The notes: generated by a model not told the origin, from the sequence alone. Counted from the first letter of the stretch, positions 8,863 through 18,652 are shown. The stretch: DNA of 64,000 nt from Anaerotardibacter muris (GCF_943192915.1 NZ_CALPCD010000002.1:233937-297936), one strand, 5' to 3'. Numbers and translations: made by a program.

Positions 8863-9660
8863 ATGAACATCAAGAAATTTGGTGTGGTCGTCCTGCTCGG
8901 CGCCCTTGTTGCTTCGTTCGGCCTCTTCGGCTGCTCGAGCAACAACGCAAGCTCCGATTCTTCCGATGACTACACCCTCCTGAACGATGGCGTGCTGGTC
9001 GTGGGTCTTTCCCCTGACTATCCGCCGTTCGAGAACCTTGAAGGCGACGAACTGGTCGGCTTCGAAGTTGAGCTCGGTCAGGCTATCGCTGAAGAGCTTG
9101 GCCTCCAGTACGAGAACAAGAACCTTCAGTTCGACGCGATCATCCCTGCAGTGACCGCAGGCGGCCAGGTTGACATCGGCATGTCTGGCTTCACCGTTAC
9201 CCCTGAACGCGCAGAGCAGATCGACTTCACCGACACCTTCTACATCGACGACCAGGCTGTGGCCGTTATGAAGGACGAAGGCATCACCAAGGACAACGCC
9301 GCAGATGCACTGAACCAGGAAGGCGTCATCATCGCTGTTCAGTCTGGCACCACGGGCGAAGTCTACGCTCAGGAGAACTATCCCAACGCAGTGATCCAGC
9401 CCTATGGCAACTCCACCGACTGCTTCGCAGCGATGCAGTCTGGCCAGGCTAACGCAGTCTGCACCAATAAGGCTGTTGTCGAGAAGATGATCAAGGATGC
9501 ATACCAGAACGCAGAGATCGTAGCCACCAGCGCAACGGGCGAAGAGTATGCGATCGTCGTTTCCAAGGACAACCCCAAGCTGACCGAGGCTATCAACGAA
9601 GCACTCAAGAAGCTCCAGGAGAACGGCACCATCGACGAACTCACCGCGAAGTGGTTCTAA
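8863..9660 (+). CDS. Amino-acid ABC transporter substrate-binding lipoprotein
   Basis: Extracellular solute-binding protein of family 3 (PBPb, polar amino acids), 265 residues. It has a lipoprotein signal peptide with lipobox LFGC at Cys24, then a Ser-rich linker. The binding domain opens with LVVGLSPDYPPFENLEGDEL and contains GFEVELGQAIAEELG, IDIGMSGF-like and TPERAEQIDFTDTFY segments typical of glutamine/cystine/arginine binders. Start ATG 8863 has GAAAGGAAC upstream, and a TATACT -10-like box lies at 8827-8832. The gene is first in an operon with permease and ATPase. An intrinsic terminator directly after it should give more binding protein than membrane subunits. The ligand cannot be predicted from sequence. 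Confidence 0.95.
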   Translation: MNIKKFGVVVLLGALVASFGLFGCSSNNASSDSSDDYTLLNDGVLVVGLSPDYPPFENLEGDELVGFEVELGQAIAEELGLQYENKNLQFDAIIPAVTAGGQVDIGMSGFTVTPERAEQIDFTDTFYIDDQAVAVMKDEGITKDNAADALNQEGVIIAVQSGTTGEVYAQENYPNAVIQPYGNSTDCFAAMQSGQANAVCTNKAVVEKMIKDAYQNAEIVATSATGEEYAIVVSKDNPKLTEAINEALKKLQENGTIDELTAKWF

Positions 9661-9675
9661 TCTCTTGAACTCGCG

Positions 9676-9708
9676 CCCTCCTCACCATTTGGTGGGGAGG
9701 GTTTTTTA
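9676..9708 (+). terminator. Intrinsic terminator between binding protein and permease genes
   Basis: An 11-bp stem (CCCTCCTCACC at 9676-9686, GGTGGGGAGGG at 9691-9701, one wobble pair) with loop ATTT is followed by TTTTTTATT. It lies inside the ABC operon, only about 14 bp before the permease start. Confidence 0.9.
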
Positions 9709-9721
9709 TTAAGGACACATC

Positions 9722-11233
9722 ATGCAACAACGCATATCTTCTGCTGCTGCCGTGCTGATGGCCTTCGTGGTCGCTTGCGCGGTGGCATTCGTTGGGCTCA
9801 CCGCACTGCCCGCTGATGCTGAAGCGCTCGACACTGCCAAGTGCACCGCGCGCCCCAACGCTGATGGCTCGAGTGAGGTAAAAGGCGCTACCGAGACCCG
9901 CATCACGTGGGAAGGCCAAGCGGCCGAGGATGAGAGCATCAAGGGCATCACGCTCACGCTTCCTCAGGGCACATCGTTCACCACCAAGAACGCGCGCATC
10001 ACCATGCTCTCAGGCGAAGACCTGATGCAGCGCACGAACATCGACGCGAGCTTCTCCCAGGAGGGAGACTCCATCGTAGCGACCTTCGACAACGCTGCTC
10101 CTGCTGGCGGCTATTTCCGCTTCGAAGTCTACGAGGTGAAGTTCCCCGCTACTGGTGGCGCCATGGAGCTTACTGGCACCTATGAGCTGGCTGATGGCGA
10201 CTATAAAGAGATCGGCGAAATACCCGCTATCAATGTAGTGAGCGTGGATCCTGCAGAAGAATTGTCCAGCTACCTGGGCAAGCAAGAATGGGTCCAGGCG
10301 TGGAATTCCAACAAGTTCCTCCACCTATTCCTTGATCCCACCATCTTGGTGACCAGTTTCCCCGTGGTGGTCAAAGGCTTCTTCATGGCTTTGGGCATCG
10401 TGCTGGTAGCGTTCCCCTGCGCGATCCCCTTCGGCCTTATCTTGGCACTCATGCGCATGTCACGTCTTCGCGTGCTGCGCGGCATCGCTACCACCTACGT
10501 GAACGTGGTCCGCGGCACCCCGTTGTTCCTGCAGATCTACATTGCATTCTTCGGCTTGCCACTGGCGGGCATGCAAGTGCCGCCTTTCCCGCTGGGCGTA
10601 GTGGTGCTGGCCATGAATTCGAGTGCGTATCTATGTGAGATATTCCGCGCTGGCATCCAGTCCATTCCCAAGGGGCAATTCGAAGCTTCACGTTCGCTGG
10701 GCATGAACGGTGCGCAAACGATGCTCTTCGTTATCATCCCGCAGACCGTGCGCCGCGTTATCCCCACGATGACCAGCGAATTCATCCTGCTTTACAAGGA
10801 CACTTCGCTGCTTGCGGCAGTAGGCGTCATGGAAGTGGTCATGTACGCGAAGACCATCGTGGCAGCCACTGGCTCCATCACGCCTTATATCGTTGCAGCT
10901 TGCTTCTACCTGGTCATCACGCTTCCGCTGGCTAAGATCGTTGGTCATCTGGAAGATCATCTAGCAAACAAGGACGCGGGTGGCTCCAAGAAGAAGAAAC
11001 GCAAGAAGCACAAGGCCCCTGCCCCGCTCGACCCTGAACTCGAAGGCAATCTTGCGGTAGCGAGCGAGTCGCGCTTCGGAGAGAATCTTCGTGCTGCCGA
11101 AAAGGCGATAGAAGCCAAGGCGGTCTCAGCTGCAGACTCCTTGGTCGAAGAGTTGCATGCCGAAAAAGAAGCCGCCTCTGCCGCATTGCGCGGCGCTTCC
11201 TCCCTGGCCACTGAGAGCGGAAAGGCGGAGTAG
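9722..11233 (+). CDS. Amino-acid ABC transporter permease with fused extracellular domain and basic C-terminal tail
   Basis: A 503-residue permease, about twice the usual size. Residues 1-36 form a signal peptide/TM segment ([19 protein letters not shown]). Residues about 38-190 are a predicted extracellular beta-rich domain that I do not recognise. From about 215 there is a standard polar-amino-acid permease with helices such as [20 protein letters not shown] and the HisM/GlnP signatures [12 protein letters not shown] and [20 protein letters not shown]. The EAA loop for ATPase contact is within the latter stretch. The C-terminus is a Lys-rich and Ala/Glu-rich cytoplasmic tail (about 415-503, KKKKRKKHK). 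It forms a complex with the ATPase starting 3 nt after its stop and the lipoprotein upstream. Confidence 0.93.
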   Translation: MQQRISSAAAVLMAFVVACAVAFVGLTALPADAEALDTAKCTARPNADGSSEVKGATETRITWEGQAAEDESIKGITLTLPQGTSFTTKNARITMLSGEDLMQRTNIDASFSQEGDSIVATFDNAAPAGGYFRFEVYEVKFPATGGAMELTGTYELADGDYKEIGEIPAINVVSVDPAEELSSYLGKQEWVQAWNSNKFLHLFLDPTILVTSFPVVVKGFFMALGIVLVAFPCAIPFGLILALMRMSRLRVLRGIATTYVNVVRGTPLFLQIYIAFFGLPLAGMQVPPFPLGVVVLAMNSSAYLCEIFRAGIQSIPKGQFEASRSLGMNGAQTMLFVIIPQTVRRVIPTMTSEFILLYKDTSLLAAVGVMEVVMYAKTIVAATGSITPYIVAACFYLVITLPLAKIVGHLEDHLANKDAGGSKKKKRKKHKAPAPLDPELEGNLAVASESRFGENLRAAEKAIEAKAVSAADSLVEELHAEKEAASAALRGASSLATESGKAE

Positions 11234-11235
11234 CG

Positions 11236-12006
11236 ATGAGCGAAATGAACAATCATCACGTGACCGATGAAGTGGTCGTACGCATCGAGAACCTGACCAA
11301 GAGCTTTGATGAGCTACAAGTCCTGCGCGGCGTTGACCTGGAAGTGCATCGCGGTGAAGTGGTGGTGATCTTGGGTCCTTCTGGATCGGGTAAGTCCACG
11401 CTCTTGCGCTGCGTGAATCTGCTCGAGGTTCCCACGTCGGGCAAGGTCTTCGTCGAAGACACCGAGATAACCGCCAAGGATGTGGATATCAACAAGGTAC
11501 GCGCGAAACTGGGCATGGTGTTCCAGAGCTTCAACTTGTTCCCGCATCTTACCGCCAAGAAGAACGTGATGCTGGCACAACGTAAAGTGCTGAAGCGATC
11601 AGAGGCCGAAGCAGAGGCTAAGGCGATCGAAGAGTTGACCAAGGTTGGCTTATCCGAACGCGTTGACTATAAACCCAGCCAGCTTTCGGGCGGCCAGCAG
11701 CAGCGCGTGGCTATTGCTCGCGCACTGGCCATGGATCCCCACGTGATGCTCTTCGACGAGGCAACCAGCGCGCTCGACCCTGAGCTGGTTCGTGGCGTTT
11801 TGACCGTCATGAAGGATCTTGCTCGTGAAGGCATGACCATGATCGTGGTCACGCATGAAATGGGCTTTGCACGCGACGTGGCTGACCGCGTCATCTTCAT
11901 GGACGGTGGCGTGATCGTGGAGGAGGGCACTCCCGAAGAGGTCTTCGACCATCCCAAATCTGACCGCACCAAGGATTTCTTGGGTCATATCGTCGAAGTT
12001 GCTTAG
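11236..12006 (+). CDS. Amino-acid ABC transporter ATP-binding protein
   Basis: Cytoplasmic ATPase of a polar amino-acid importer (GlnQ/HisP type), 256 residues. Walker A is [10 protein letters not shown], the Q-loop lies in [13 protein letters not shown], the ABC signature is LSGGQQQR, Walker B is [13 protein letters not shown], and the switch His is in VVTHEMGFA. It starts 3 nt after the permease stop, so the two are translationally linked. A bidirectional hairpin at 12051 follows. GlnQ is the closest well-known family name, but substrate specificity lies in the binding protein. Confidence 0.96.
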   Translation: MSEMNNHHVTDEVVVRIENLTKSFDELQVLRGVDLEVHRGEVVVILGPSGSGKSTLLRCVNLLEVPTSGKVFVEDTEITAKDVDINKVRAKLGMVFQSFNLFPHLTAKKNVMLAQRKVLKRSEAEAEAKAIEELTKVGLSERVDYKPSQLSGGQQQRVAIARALAMDPHVMLFDEATSALDPELVRGVLTVMKDLAREGMTMIVVTHEMGFARDVADRVIFMDGGVIVEEGTPEEVFDHPKSDRTKDFLGHIVEVA

Positions 12007-12050
12007 CGGCCACTTGTTGCAACCCCGAAGATTCCCGATCGATCTACAAA

Positions 12051-12077
12051 GAAGGCGACCCATATTGGGTCGCCTTC
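12051..12077. terminator. Bidirectional intrinsic terminator
   Basis: Perfect 12-bp inverted repeat GAAGGCGACCCA/TGGGTCGCCTTC around a 3-nt loop, with A-rich sequence on the left and T-rich on the right. It separates the ABC operon (plus) from the convergent CoA-transferase gene (minus). Confidence 0.85.
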
Positions 12078-12104
12078 TTACGTTCGGCATGAAGCCTTCG
12101 GTGC

Positions 12105-13430
12105 TTACTTGGCAGCTACCAGGTCAGCCTTCACGCCGTTGTTAGAACCGATGACCTGCTTGGTCTCGAGTTCCTTGATCTGATCGGCGGTATAGCCGAG
12201 CGCAGTAAGGATCTCTTCGTTGTTCTCACCCAGGTTAGGAGCACGCTTATAATCAGGAGCGAAGTTGCTCATCGTGAACGGCAGACCGATGGTCTTGAAG
12301 GAGCCACGAGCCTTATCCTGATCGATCTCGACGATGGTACCGTCGGAATTCAGGTCGGGGTCGTTCTCGAGCTCGTACCAGTCCATGACCGGGCCCACCG
12401 GAACGCCCTTAGCGCCCAGTTCCTTGGTAAGGGTGTACTTGTCGTACTGCATGGTGTATTCCTCAACACGCTTGTACACTTCTGCCTTATGCTCGTCACG
12501 CGCATTCGCGGTGTTGAACTTCGGGTCGGTCAACCAATCTTGGAAGCCCATTGCGTTGCAGAACTCCTCGAAGCCCTTTTCAGACTGCTGGATAACGATG
12601 TAAACGTATGCGTTGGGGTCGGTCTCCCAGCCCTTTGCACGGTAGCACCAGCCAAGGACCAGGCCGCCTTCTGCATTCTCACCACGAGGAATTGCCTTAC
12701 CCCACTTGATGTTGGGGTATGCAGCGTAGTAAGAAAGCTCGCCCAGGTTATCCAAGATCAACTGGTCACGAAGCTTGATACGGCACAGGTTCAGAACTGC
12801 GTTCTGCATGGACTGATAGACGTAGCAGCCCTCACCAGTCTTCTGACGCTGAAGCAGCGCAGAAAGAATACCGATGAGCAGATGCATACCGGAGTTAGAG
12901 TCGCCCAGTGCAGCACCAGACTGCGTAGGAGCAGTGTTGTCGCCCGTATTCCAACCAGTGGAAGACGCTGCGCCACCAGCGCTCTGAGCAACAGGCTCGA
13001 ATGCCTTCACATGCTCGAAGCGGCTGCCCTGATTGAAGCCCTTCAGAGATGCCATGATCAGCTTCGGGTTCAGCTTATGGACCTCGTCCCAACCAAAACC
13101 GAGCTTCTCAACATCGCCAGGACCGATGTTCTCGACGAAGATGTCTGCATCTTTCAGCAGATCGGTAAGGATCTTCTTGCCTTCAGGATCCTTCATGTCC
13201 AGCGTAATGGACTTCTTGTTCGCATTCAGCTGAAGGAAGTACAGGGAATAGGAACCGTCAACGTCGTTCATCTCGCTACGCGTTGGGTCGCCGCCGTTTA
13301 CTTTCTCCAACTTAATGACTTCTGCGCCCATCCATGCCAAGAGCTGAGTACAAGAGGGACCAGACTGAACCTGCGTCCAGTCGATGACCTTGATACCAGC
13401 CAGGGGGGCGGTATTCGTTGAATCTGCCAT
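12105..13430 (-). CDS. frc: Formyl-CoA:oxalate CoA-transferase-like class III CoA-transferase (paralogue 1)
   Basis: Class III CoA-transferase of 441 residues. The family moves CoA from formyl-CoA (Frc/YfdW) or acetyl-CoA (YfdE) to oxalate, giving oxalyl-CoA. The N-terminus DWTQVQSGPSCTQLLAWMGA contains the Gln that corresponds to Gln17 of Frc. The catalytic Asp lies in ALGDSNSGMHLL, matching the Frc Asp169 region, and KGWETDPNAYVY matches the Frc small domain. The glycine loop GGGGQ of Oxalobacter Frc is changed here to EGGLV. A GAGGTG site precedes ATG 13430. The gene lies at the end of a same-strand set with PFOR, the AEC carrier and oxalyl-CoA decarboxylase. Oxalate is the likely acceptor, but the CoA donor is uncertain. 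Confidence 0.9.
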   Translation of the reverse strand: MADSTNTAPLAGIKVIDWTQVQSGPSCTQLLAWMGAEVIKLEKVNGGDPTRSEMNDVDGSYSLYFLQLNANKKSITLDMKDPEGKKILTDLLKDADIFVENIGPGDVEKLGFGWDEVHKLNPKLIMASLKGFNQGSRFEHVKAFEPVAQSAGGAASSTGWNTGDNTAPTQSGAALGDSNSGMHLLIGILSALLQRQKTGEGCYVYQSMQNAVLNLCRIKLRDQLILDNLGELSYYAAYPNIKWGKAIPRGENAEGGLVLGWCYRAKGWETDPNAYVYIVIQQSEKGFEEFCNAMGFQDWLTDPKFNTANARDEHKAEVYKRVEEYTMQYDKYTLTKELGAKGVPVGPVMDWYELENDPDLNSDGTIVEIDQDKARGSFKTIGLPFTMSNFAPDYKRAPNLGENNEEILTALGYTADQIKELETKQVIGSNNGVKADLVAAK

Positions 13431-13570
13431 ATCAATACACCTCGGTTCGGTAGGTTGTCACAAGCCTTTTGCTTGATAACGGTACAAGATTCATTCTAGG
13501 CACGAAAGAAGCTGGCCTTACCCGCAATGAGCATCGTAGAACCAATCGTAAGCCCACGGTTGCCCTCCTG

Positions 13571-13607
13571 TAATAAACGAAGGGACACCGCATAGCGATA
13601 TCCCTTC
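13571..13607 (-). terminator. Hairpin terminator downstream of PFOR
   Basis: On the minus strand a 13-bp stem (GAAGGGATATCGC/GCGGTGTCCCTTC, including G-T pairs) with loop TAT is followed by GTTTATTA. It lies about 30 nt behind the PFOR stop, in the gap before the frc gene. The T-run is short, so termination may be partial. Confidence 0.6.
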
Positions 13608-13635
13608 ATCTTGCTGCTGGCTTATATGGAGCTTC

Positions 13636-16600
13636 CTAAAGCGCCGAAGGATCATTTATAGGCTTATAGACCTCTACCTCACGGGTAAGATGCTCGAAAT
13701 CTTGCATCACTTCTTTGGAAAGTTCGCTATGCAAGCGCTTAGCTCGAGTTGGTTCGCGATCCATCAAAGTGGCGAAGCGATCCTGTTCGTCCAAGAAATC
13801 CTCGAGCTTACCATCGGGCGTTTTGTAGTCGATGATGAGCGGATCTTTGCCCGCGTCTGCAAGACGTGGATCGAAGCGGAAGAGCGGCCAATAGCCTGAA
13901 TGCACTGCTTCCTTGGATGCCGACATCACCGTGGACATACCTTCCTTCAAGCCCCACGAGATGCACGGACACAATCCGATGACGATAGAGGGGCCATCAT
14001 AGGAATCCGCTTCGTGAAGCGCCTGGATCAACTGGTTCATGTCTGCACCCAAGCACACCTGAGCCACGTAGACATAGCCGTAATCCATGCACATCTCTCC
14101 CAACGGCTTGCGCGGCGTGGGCTTGCCATCGAGCGAGAAACCAGAGACCGAACCCAGTTGAGTTGCCTTGCTCATCTCGCCACCAGTGTTCGAATAGCCC
14201 TCGGTATCGAGCACCAACAGATTGATGTTCTCACCAGAGGCGATCACTTCGTCCAGGCCGTCATAGTCGATGTCGTATGCCCAACCATCGCCGCCCACAG
14301 CCCAAACGCTCTTCTTAGCAAGCACCTCTCCGTAATCGGTGATGGTATCAGCCAGCTTTTCCGCCTCCGCCGAAAGCGAGGGGCGCGCTTCTTTGAGCGC
14401 CGAGAGTAATTCAGCACCGATGCTCTTTGACCGAGCAGGATCTTCGGCGGCCTTGAGCCAATCCTCCATCAGGTCGTGGACCTTCGCTGGGAGGGCACCA
14501 GCACCGAGCGCTACCGCATCCTTCACAGCAGTTTTCAGTATGTTTCGCCTGATAGATACCGCCTTCATGATGCCATACCCATATTCAGCGTTGTCCTCGA
14601 ACAACGAATTGCCCCAAGCCGGACCATGGCCATCAGCCGTAGTGGTATACGGCATCGCGGGGCTGTAGGCGCCCCAGATGGAACTGCAACCAGTAGCGTT
14701 AGCGATGATGAGGCGTTCACCAAAGAGCTGCGTGAGCAACTTCACATAAGGGGTCTCGCCGCAACCACCACAGCACCCCGAGAACTCCAAGAGCGGCTTG
14801 CGCAACTGAGTGCCTACCACCGTGGTGTCGGGCATACGATCATCCTTCAAGCTGATGTGCTCTTGGGCGAAGCTCAAGTTCTCGATCTGTGGTGCAAGGT
14901 CTTCATCAATGGGATGCATGGTCAATGCCTTGCCTGGAGCAGGACAATTATGTGCGCAGCTTCCACAACCCACGCAATCCTGAGCGTAATTCTGGATGCG
15001 CAACTGCAAACCCTTCAAGGATGGATTCTTCGCATCCACGGTAACGAAGGACTCTGGCGCGCCCGCCATCTCTTCTTCAGTTGCAAGATAGGGCCTGATA
15101 GCGGCATGAGGACATACGAACGAGCACTGGAAGCACTGCACGCATTTCTGCGGATCCCAGCGCGGCGTATTGTTCGCCACGGTACGCTTTTCGTATTGTG
15201 AAGTTCCTGGCGGCACCAAGCCTGCGGGGTCGAAAGCGGAAACGGGCAGCTTGTCGCCTTGCAAATGCTCGATGGGCCAAAATACCTTCTCCAGGTAATT
15301 CTCGAAGGAAGGATCTTTCGGCATCGGAGCCGCTCCTTCGGCGCCTTTCGAAACAGCTGCTTTCTGATCTTTCGCATCCGGATCCGTGGCACTGCCCCAC
15401 GACGCTGGATAGTTCACCTGCTTCAGTTCGGAAAGTGCGCTTCGGATCGCTTTGATATCTGCCTCGATCACCGCTTGACCCTTTTCGGCATAGGTCACTT
15501 TGATCTGTTCTTCGAGCTTTTCGATGGCCAGATCAAGATCGATCGCGCCCGAGAGCTTGAAATAGACCATTTCCATGATCAGATTGATGCGTGCACCAAG
15601 TCCTAGCTTCTGCGCAATGCCATTGGCATCGATGATGAAGAAGCGGCTCTGCTTATCTGCGATGCTCTTGCGCACGCTAGCGGGAATCTTCTCTTCAAGC
15701 TCCGCCTCGCTCCACGAGGTATTCAGCACGAAGGCACCGCCCTCTTTCAGCCTGTCGAGCATCGAATACCCGCGGCGCACGTAGATGTCCTTATGGCACG
15801 CCAGATAGTCGGCATCGCTAATAAGATAAGGCCTGTTCACGGGCTTGTCTGCCACTCTCATATACGAAATGGTCAAACCACCCGACTTCTTGGAGTCGAA
15901 CCAAGAATATTCCTGTACGAACTTGTCGGTATTGTTACTGATGATGGTGGCTGCCATCTTGTTCGCGCTGACGGTACCATCAGAGCCAAAGCCGTAGAAG
16001 ACCGCCTGAGCCATATCCGCTCGAGGCAGATCGAGCGGCTTGCCAACATCCAACGAAAGATGGGTCACGTCATCGTCGATGCCTACCGTGAAGCGCGTCT
16101 TGGGCGAAGCTGCTGCCATATTGGCGAACACTGCCTGCACCATGGAAGGATCGAATTCCTTGGACGAAAGCCCGTAGCGCCCGCCGATCACCTTCACTTC
16201 AGGACGAGCGGCGAGCACCGCTGCAGCAACATCCAAGAACAGCGGCTCGCCGAGCGATCCAGGTTCCTTGGTACGGTCGAGCGCGCACACCACTTTCGCG
16301 GTCTTGGGAAGCGCGCCCAACAGATGCTCAGCCGAGAATGGACGATACAACCGCACCTTCACCAGGCCCACCTTCTGACCTTGGCCATTCAGATGGTTCA
16401 CCACTTCCTCGACGGTGTCGCAGCTCGATGCCATGGACACGATAACGTATTCCGCATCGGGCGCACCGACATAGTCGAAGAGCTGGTAGTGCCTGCCCGT
16501 GAGCTTGCCCACTTTGTCCATATTGGCCTGAACGATATCCACCAGATCGTTGTAGTGGACATTGGCTGCCTCGCGATTCTGGAAATAGATATCGGGATTC

Positions 16601-17253
16601 TGTGCCGTACCACGAATCTGCGAACGCTCAGGCTCCATGCAGGATGCCCTAAAGCGCTTCACCTTGGTGCGGTCGACCAATGAAGCCATGTCCGCATCAG
16701 CGATAACGTCGATGGTCGCCACTTCATCGGACGTGCGGAAGCCATCGAAGAAGTGCACGAAAGGCAGCGAACCATCGATAGCGCTCAGGTGAGCCACGAG
16801 CGAAAGGTCCATGCATTCTTGCACGTTGCAACTTCCCAGCATCGCCACGCCCGTTGAGCGCACAGCCATCAGATCTTGGTGGTCGCCGAAGATCGAAAGC
16901 GCGTGGGCTGCGAGCGAACGCGTGGTCACATGCAGAACGCCAGGCAGCAATTCGCCCGAGATCTTATAGAGATTCGGAATCATCAGCATCAGGCCCTGAC
17001 TTGCCGTGAACGTGGATGCCAGCGCACCGCCTGCCAGTTCACCGTGAAGCGCACCAGCAACGCCTTTCTCAGACTGCATCTCCTTCACGTCAACGGGCTG
17101 CCCGAACATATTCTTCTTTCCCTGGGAAGACCACGACTCCACGGTCTCGGCCATATGAGATGCTGGTGTGATGGGAAAGATCACCGCCGCATCGGAAAGA
17201 ACGTAGGCCGCGTGGGCTGCGGCGGTCATGCCGTCCATTGCTCTTCTGGTCAT
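13636..17253 (-). CDS. nifJ: Pyruvate:ferredoxin (flavodoxin) oxidoreductase, single-chain
   Basis: Oxidises pyruvate with CoA to acetyl-CoA, CO2 and reduced ferredoxin in the cytosol of anaerobes. Its 1205 residues match the homodimeric NifJ type. The N-terminal domain has AVIFPITPASHMAE, followed by domain II (ALDRTKEPGSLGEPL). A two-cluster ferredoxin domain is seen at about residues 700-765 (CVQCFQCSFVCP and CVGCGSCAHNCP). The thiamine-diphosphate domain at about 840-1130 has GCCGGCGETPYVK, GGDGWAYDID and SNTGGEMSKATQ. AAGGAG precedes ATG 17253. It sits between frc and the AEC carrier, so it may provide acetyl-CoA as CoA donor for oxalate activation. Oxalate oxidoreductase is a related enzyme, but that is a three-subunit protein, unlike this chain. 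Confidence 0.94.
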   Translation of the reverse strand: MTRRAMDGMTAAAHAAYVLSDAAVIFPITPASHMAETVESWSSQGKKNMFGQPVDVKEMQSEKGVAGALHGELAGGALASTFTASQGLMLMIPNLYKISGELLPGVLHVTTRSLAAHALSIFGDHQDLMAVRSTGVAMLGSCNVQECMDLSLVAHLSAIDGSLPFVHFFDGFRTSDEVATIDVIADADMASLVDRTKVKRFRASCMEPERSQIRGTAQNPDIYFQNREAANVHYNDLVDIVQANMDKVGKLTGRHYQLFDYVGAPDAEYVIVSMASSCDTVEEVVNHLNGQGQKVGLVKVRLYRPFSAEHLLGALPKTAKVVCALDRTKEPGSLGEPLFLDVAAAVLAARPEVKVIGGRYGLSSKEFDPSMVQAVFANMAAASPKTRFTVGIDDDVTHLSLDVGKPLDLPRADMAQAVFYGFGSDGTVSANKMAATIISNNTDKFVQEYSWFDSKKSGGLTISYMRVADKPVNRPYLISDADYLACHKDIYVRRGYSMLDRLKEGGAFVLNTSWSEAELEEKIPASVRKSIADKQSRFFIIDANGIAQKLGLGARINLIMEMVYFKLSGAIDLDLAIEKLEEQIKVTYAEKGQAVIEADIKAIRSALSELKQVNYPASWGSATDPDAKDQKAAVSKGAEGAAPMPKDPSFENYLEKVFWPIEHLQGDKLPVSAFDPAGLVPPGTSQYEKRTVANNTPRWDPQKCVQCFQCSFVCPHAAIRPYLATEEEMAGAPESFVTVDAKNPSLKGLQLRIQNYAQDCVGCGSCAHNCPAPGKALTMHPIDEDLAPQIENLSFAQEHISLKDDRMPDTTVVGTQLRKPLLEFSGCCGGCGETPYVKLLTQLFGERLIIANATGCSSIWGAYSPAMPYTTTADGHGPAWGNSLFEDNAEYGYGIMKAVSIRRNILKTAVKDAVALGAGALPAKVHDLMEDWLKAAEDPARSKSIGAELLSALKEARPSLSAEAEKLADTITDYGEVLAKKSVWAVGGDGWAYDIDYDGLDEVIASGENINLLVLDTEGYSNTGGEMSKATQLGSVSGFSLDGKPTPRKPLGEMCMDYGYVYVAQVCLGADMNQLIQALHEADSYDGPSIVIGLCPCISWGLKEGMSTVMSASKEAVHSGYWPLFRFDPRLADAGKDPLIIDYKTPDGKLEDFLDEQDRFATLMDREPTRAKRLHSELSKEVMQDFEHLTREVEVYKPINDPSAL

Positions 17254-17375
17254 GGGCTTCTCCTTTTTCCTTGAAGCGTGCTCTTAGCGGATCACATGAA
17301 CACGCTCATCTTTCATTCCATTGTATCGGTAACCCGTAGGCAGTGCGGCACCACTTATCACCGTACCGCTTATAC

Positions 17376-17405
17376 AAAAATGGCCCACGCCAGAGCATGG
17401 GCCAT
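17376..17405 (-). terminator. Intrinsic terminator downstream of the AEC transporter
   Basis: On the minus strand the inverted repeat ATGGCCCATGC / GCGTGGGCCAT, with a short TCTG-type loop, is followed by TTTTTG. It lies about 40 nt behind the AEC gene stop and separates it from PFOR. Confidence 0.85.
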
Positions 17406-17444
17406 TGTAAGAACAACTTCCCTGTTTCATTTCGTAGGTTTGAA

Positions 17445-18554
17445 CTAGACCATACCTACTACCACGGGGACCAGCCATATCCACAAGATGCACGTGACCG
17501 CGAATGCCACGGTGGAAACTGCCACCGAAGACGCGCCCTCACGAACGTAGATGTTGTAACGGCTGGAGATGATGATGCCAGAGAATGCAGGAGGCAAAGC
17601 CACTGCCATGACCAGCATGGAAAGCTTGTCAACGTCGCCGCCCATACCGAACAGCAGGCCTGCACCCAAGAACACTGCCGGGGTCAGGACCAAGCGGAAG
17701 AAGGTGTTCCACCAGGTCTCAACGCTGAAGCTGAACTTGACGGTAGAAAGCGCAAGACCAGCTGCCAGAACTGCCAGACCAGAGTTCGCCTTCGCGATAA
17801 GGTCGAACGTAGGATCAAGTTCGTCAGGGACCTTGATGCCCAGAAGAACGAAGACCACTGCCAGCAGCGGAGCCCAAACGACAGGCTGCTTCAATGCATT
17901 CACCACTGCTGCAACGTTGGGGTTGCTGATGGCGTGATGCGCCTTGCCCTTGTTCGAAGAAGTTGCAAGGATCTCTGCCTTCTTGTCAGTAGTGGACTTC
18001 TCGTCGACTGGGACCTTAGCATCGCTCGTTGCTGGCGTGCCAGCGCCCGCCGTTGCGGTTGCACTCTTGCCGGCCTTCGCGAGCGACTTCTGCTGACCAA
18101 CATTGATCAAGTAGTAGCCGATCGGGATCGTGATCGCATTCACCACGATGGAAACGATGCCGATGACCAGGTCGGTGCTGGCGGTTGCGCCATAGATCGG
18201 GTCCAAAACCGCGAATCCCAAAAAGCCGATGGTCGGCGAACCTGCGATCAATGCACAAACTGCTGCTTCCTGGATGGTGTGATGGAAGATGAGCCTACAT
18301 AAGAAGAAGCTCAACATGAACATTCCAACGATTCCTACGATACTGATGATCGTCAGCGTAAGGTCACTTGCGAGCATCTCGCGTGATGCCTTGACGATCG
18401 AAATGAACAAAGCTGCGGGTAACGCGATGTTCAACACAACTTTATTCAGTCCCTGCCTTTGATCATCATCGAAGAATGTGACCTTGCCACAGATGTAACC
18501 TAAGATCATGATGACCAGAATCGGGACGATGTCCTCTATGATTATCTTTTCCAC
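17445..18554 (-). CDS. AEC-family transporter (putative oxalate/carboxylate carrier)
   Basis: Membrane protein of 369 residues with about ten helices in two halves, typical of the auxin-efflux-carrier family. The first half begins IVPILVIMILGYICGKVTFF with the family pattern LNKVVLNIALPAALF. A hydrophilic Ala/Lys/Ser-rich loop (about residues 160-230) joins it to the second half (AVALPPAFSGIIISSRYN). The start is taken as GTG 18554, with GGAGG seven bases upstream; a GTG two codons earlier is too close to that site. E. coli yfdV, in the oxalate operon yfdXWUVE, is also an AEC carrier. Its place between oxc and frc here suggests it moves oxalate or formate, but this is inference from context. 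Confidence 0.88.
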   Translation of the reverse strand: MEKIIIEDIVPILVIMILGYICGKVTFFDDDQRQGLNKVVLNIALPAALFISIVKASREMLASDLTLTIISIVGIVGMFMLSFFLCRLIFHHTIQEAAVCALIAGSPTIGFLGFAVLDPIYGATASTDLVIGIVSIVVNAITIPIGYYLINVGQQKSLAKAGKSATATAGAGTPATSDAKVPVDEKSTTDKKAEILATSSNKGKAHHAISNPNVAAVVNALKQPVVWAPLLAVVFVLLGIKVPDELDPTFDLIAKANSGLAVLAAGLALSTVKFSFSVETWWNTFFRLVLTPAVFLGAGLLFGMGGDVDKLSMLVMAVALPPAFSGIIISSRYNIYVREGASSVAVSTVAFAVTCILWIWLVPVVVGMV

Positions 18555-18582
18555 GACCACCCCTCCTAACTTTCACTCACTC

Positions 18583-18610
18583 TGGGAGCCTTTAGGGTGA
18601 AAGGCTCCCA
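18583..18610 (-). terminator. Perfect hairpin between oxc and the AEC gene
   Basis: An 11-bp perfect stem TGGGAGCCTTT/AAAGGCTCCCA with a 6-nt loop lies about 45 nt behind the oxc stop and 30 nt before the carrier start. There is no T-run on the minus strand, so it may cap the 3' end of oxc mRNA or lower read-through rather than fully terminate. Confidence 0.6.
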
Positions 18611-18652
18611 GATAGTTCCATTTCTACAGCGCTCTTCGCGCGGATGAATTCG

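Noticed and set aside
12489..13421. 310-residue open frame on the plus strand
   Set aside because: Antisense to the Frc-like gene, which has catalytic motifs and a ribosome site.
13636..17253. Oxalate oxidoreductase instead of PFOR
   Set aside because: The known oxalate oxidoreductase is built from three separate subunits, whereas this is a full-length single chain with the NifJ domain order and both ferredoxin clusters. Context alone is not enough to change the call.
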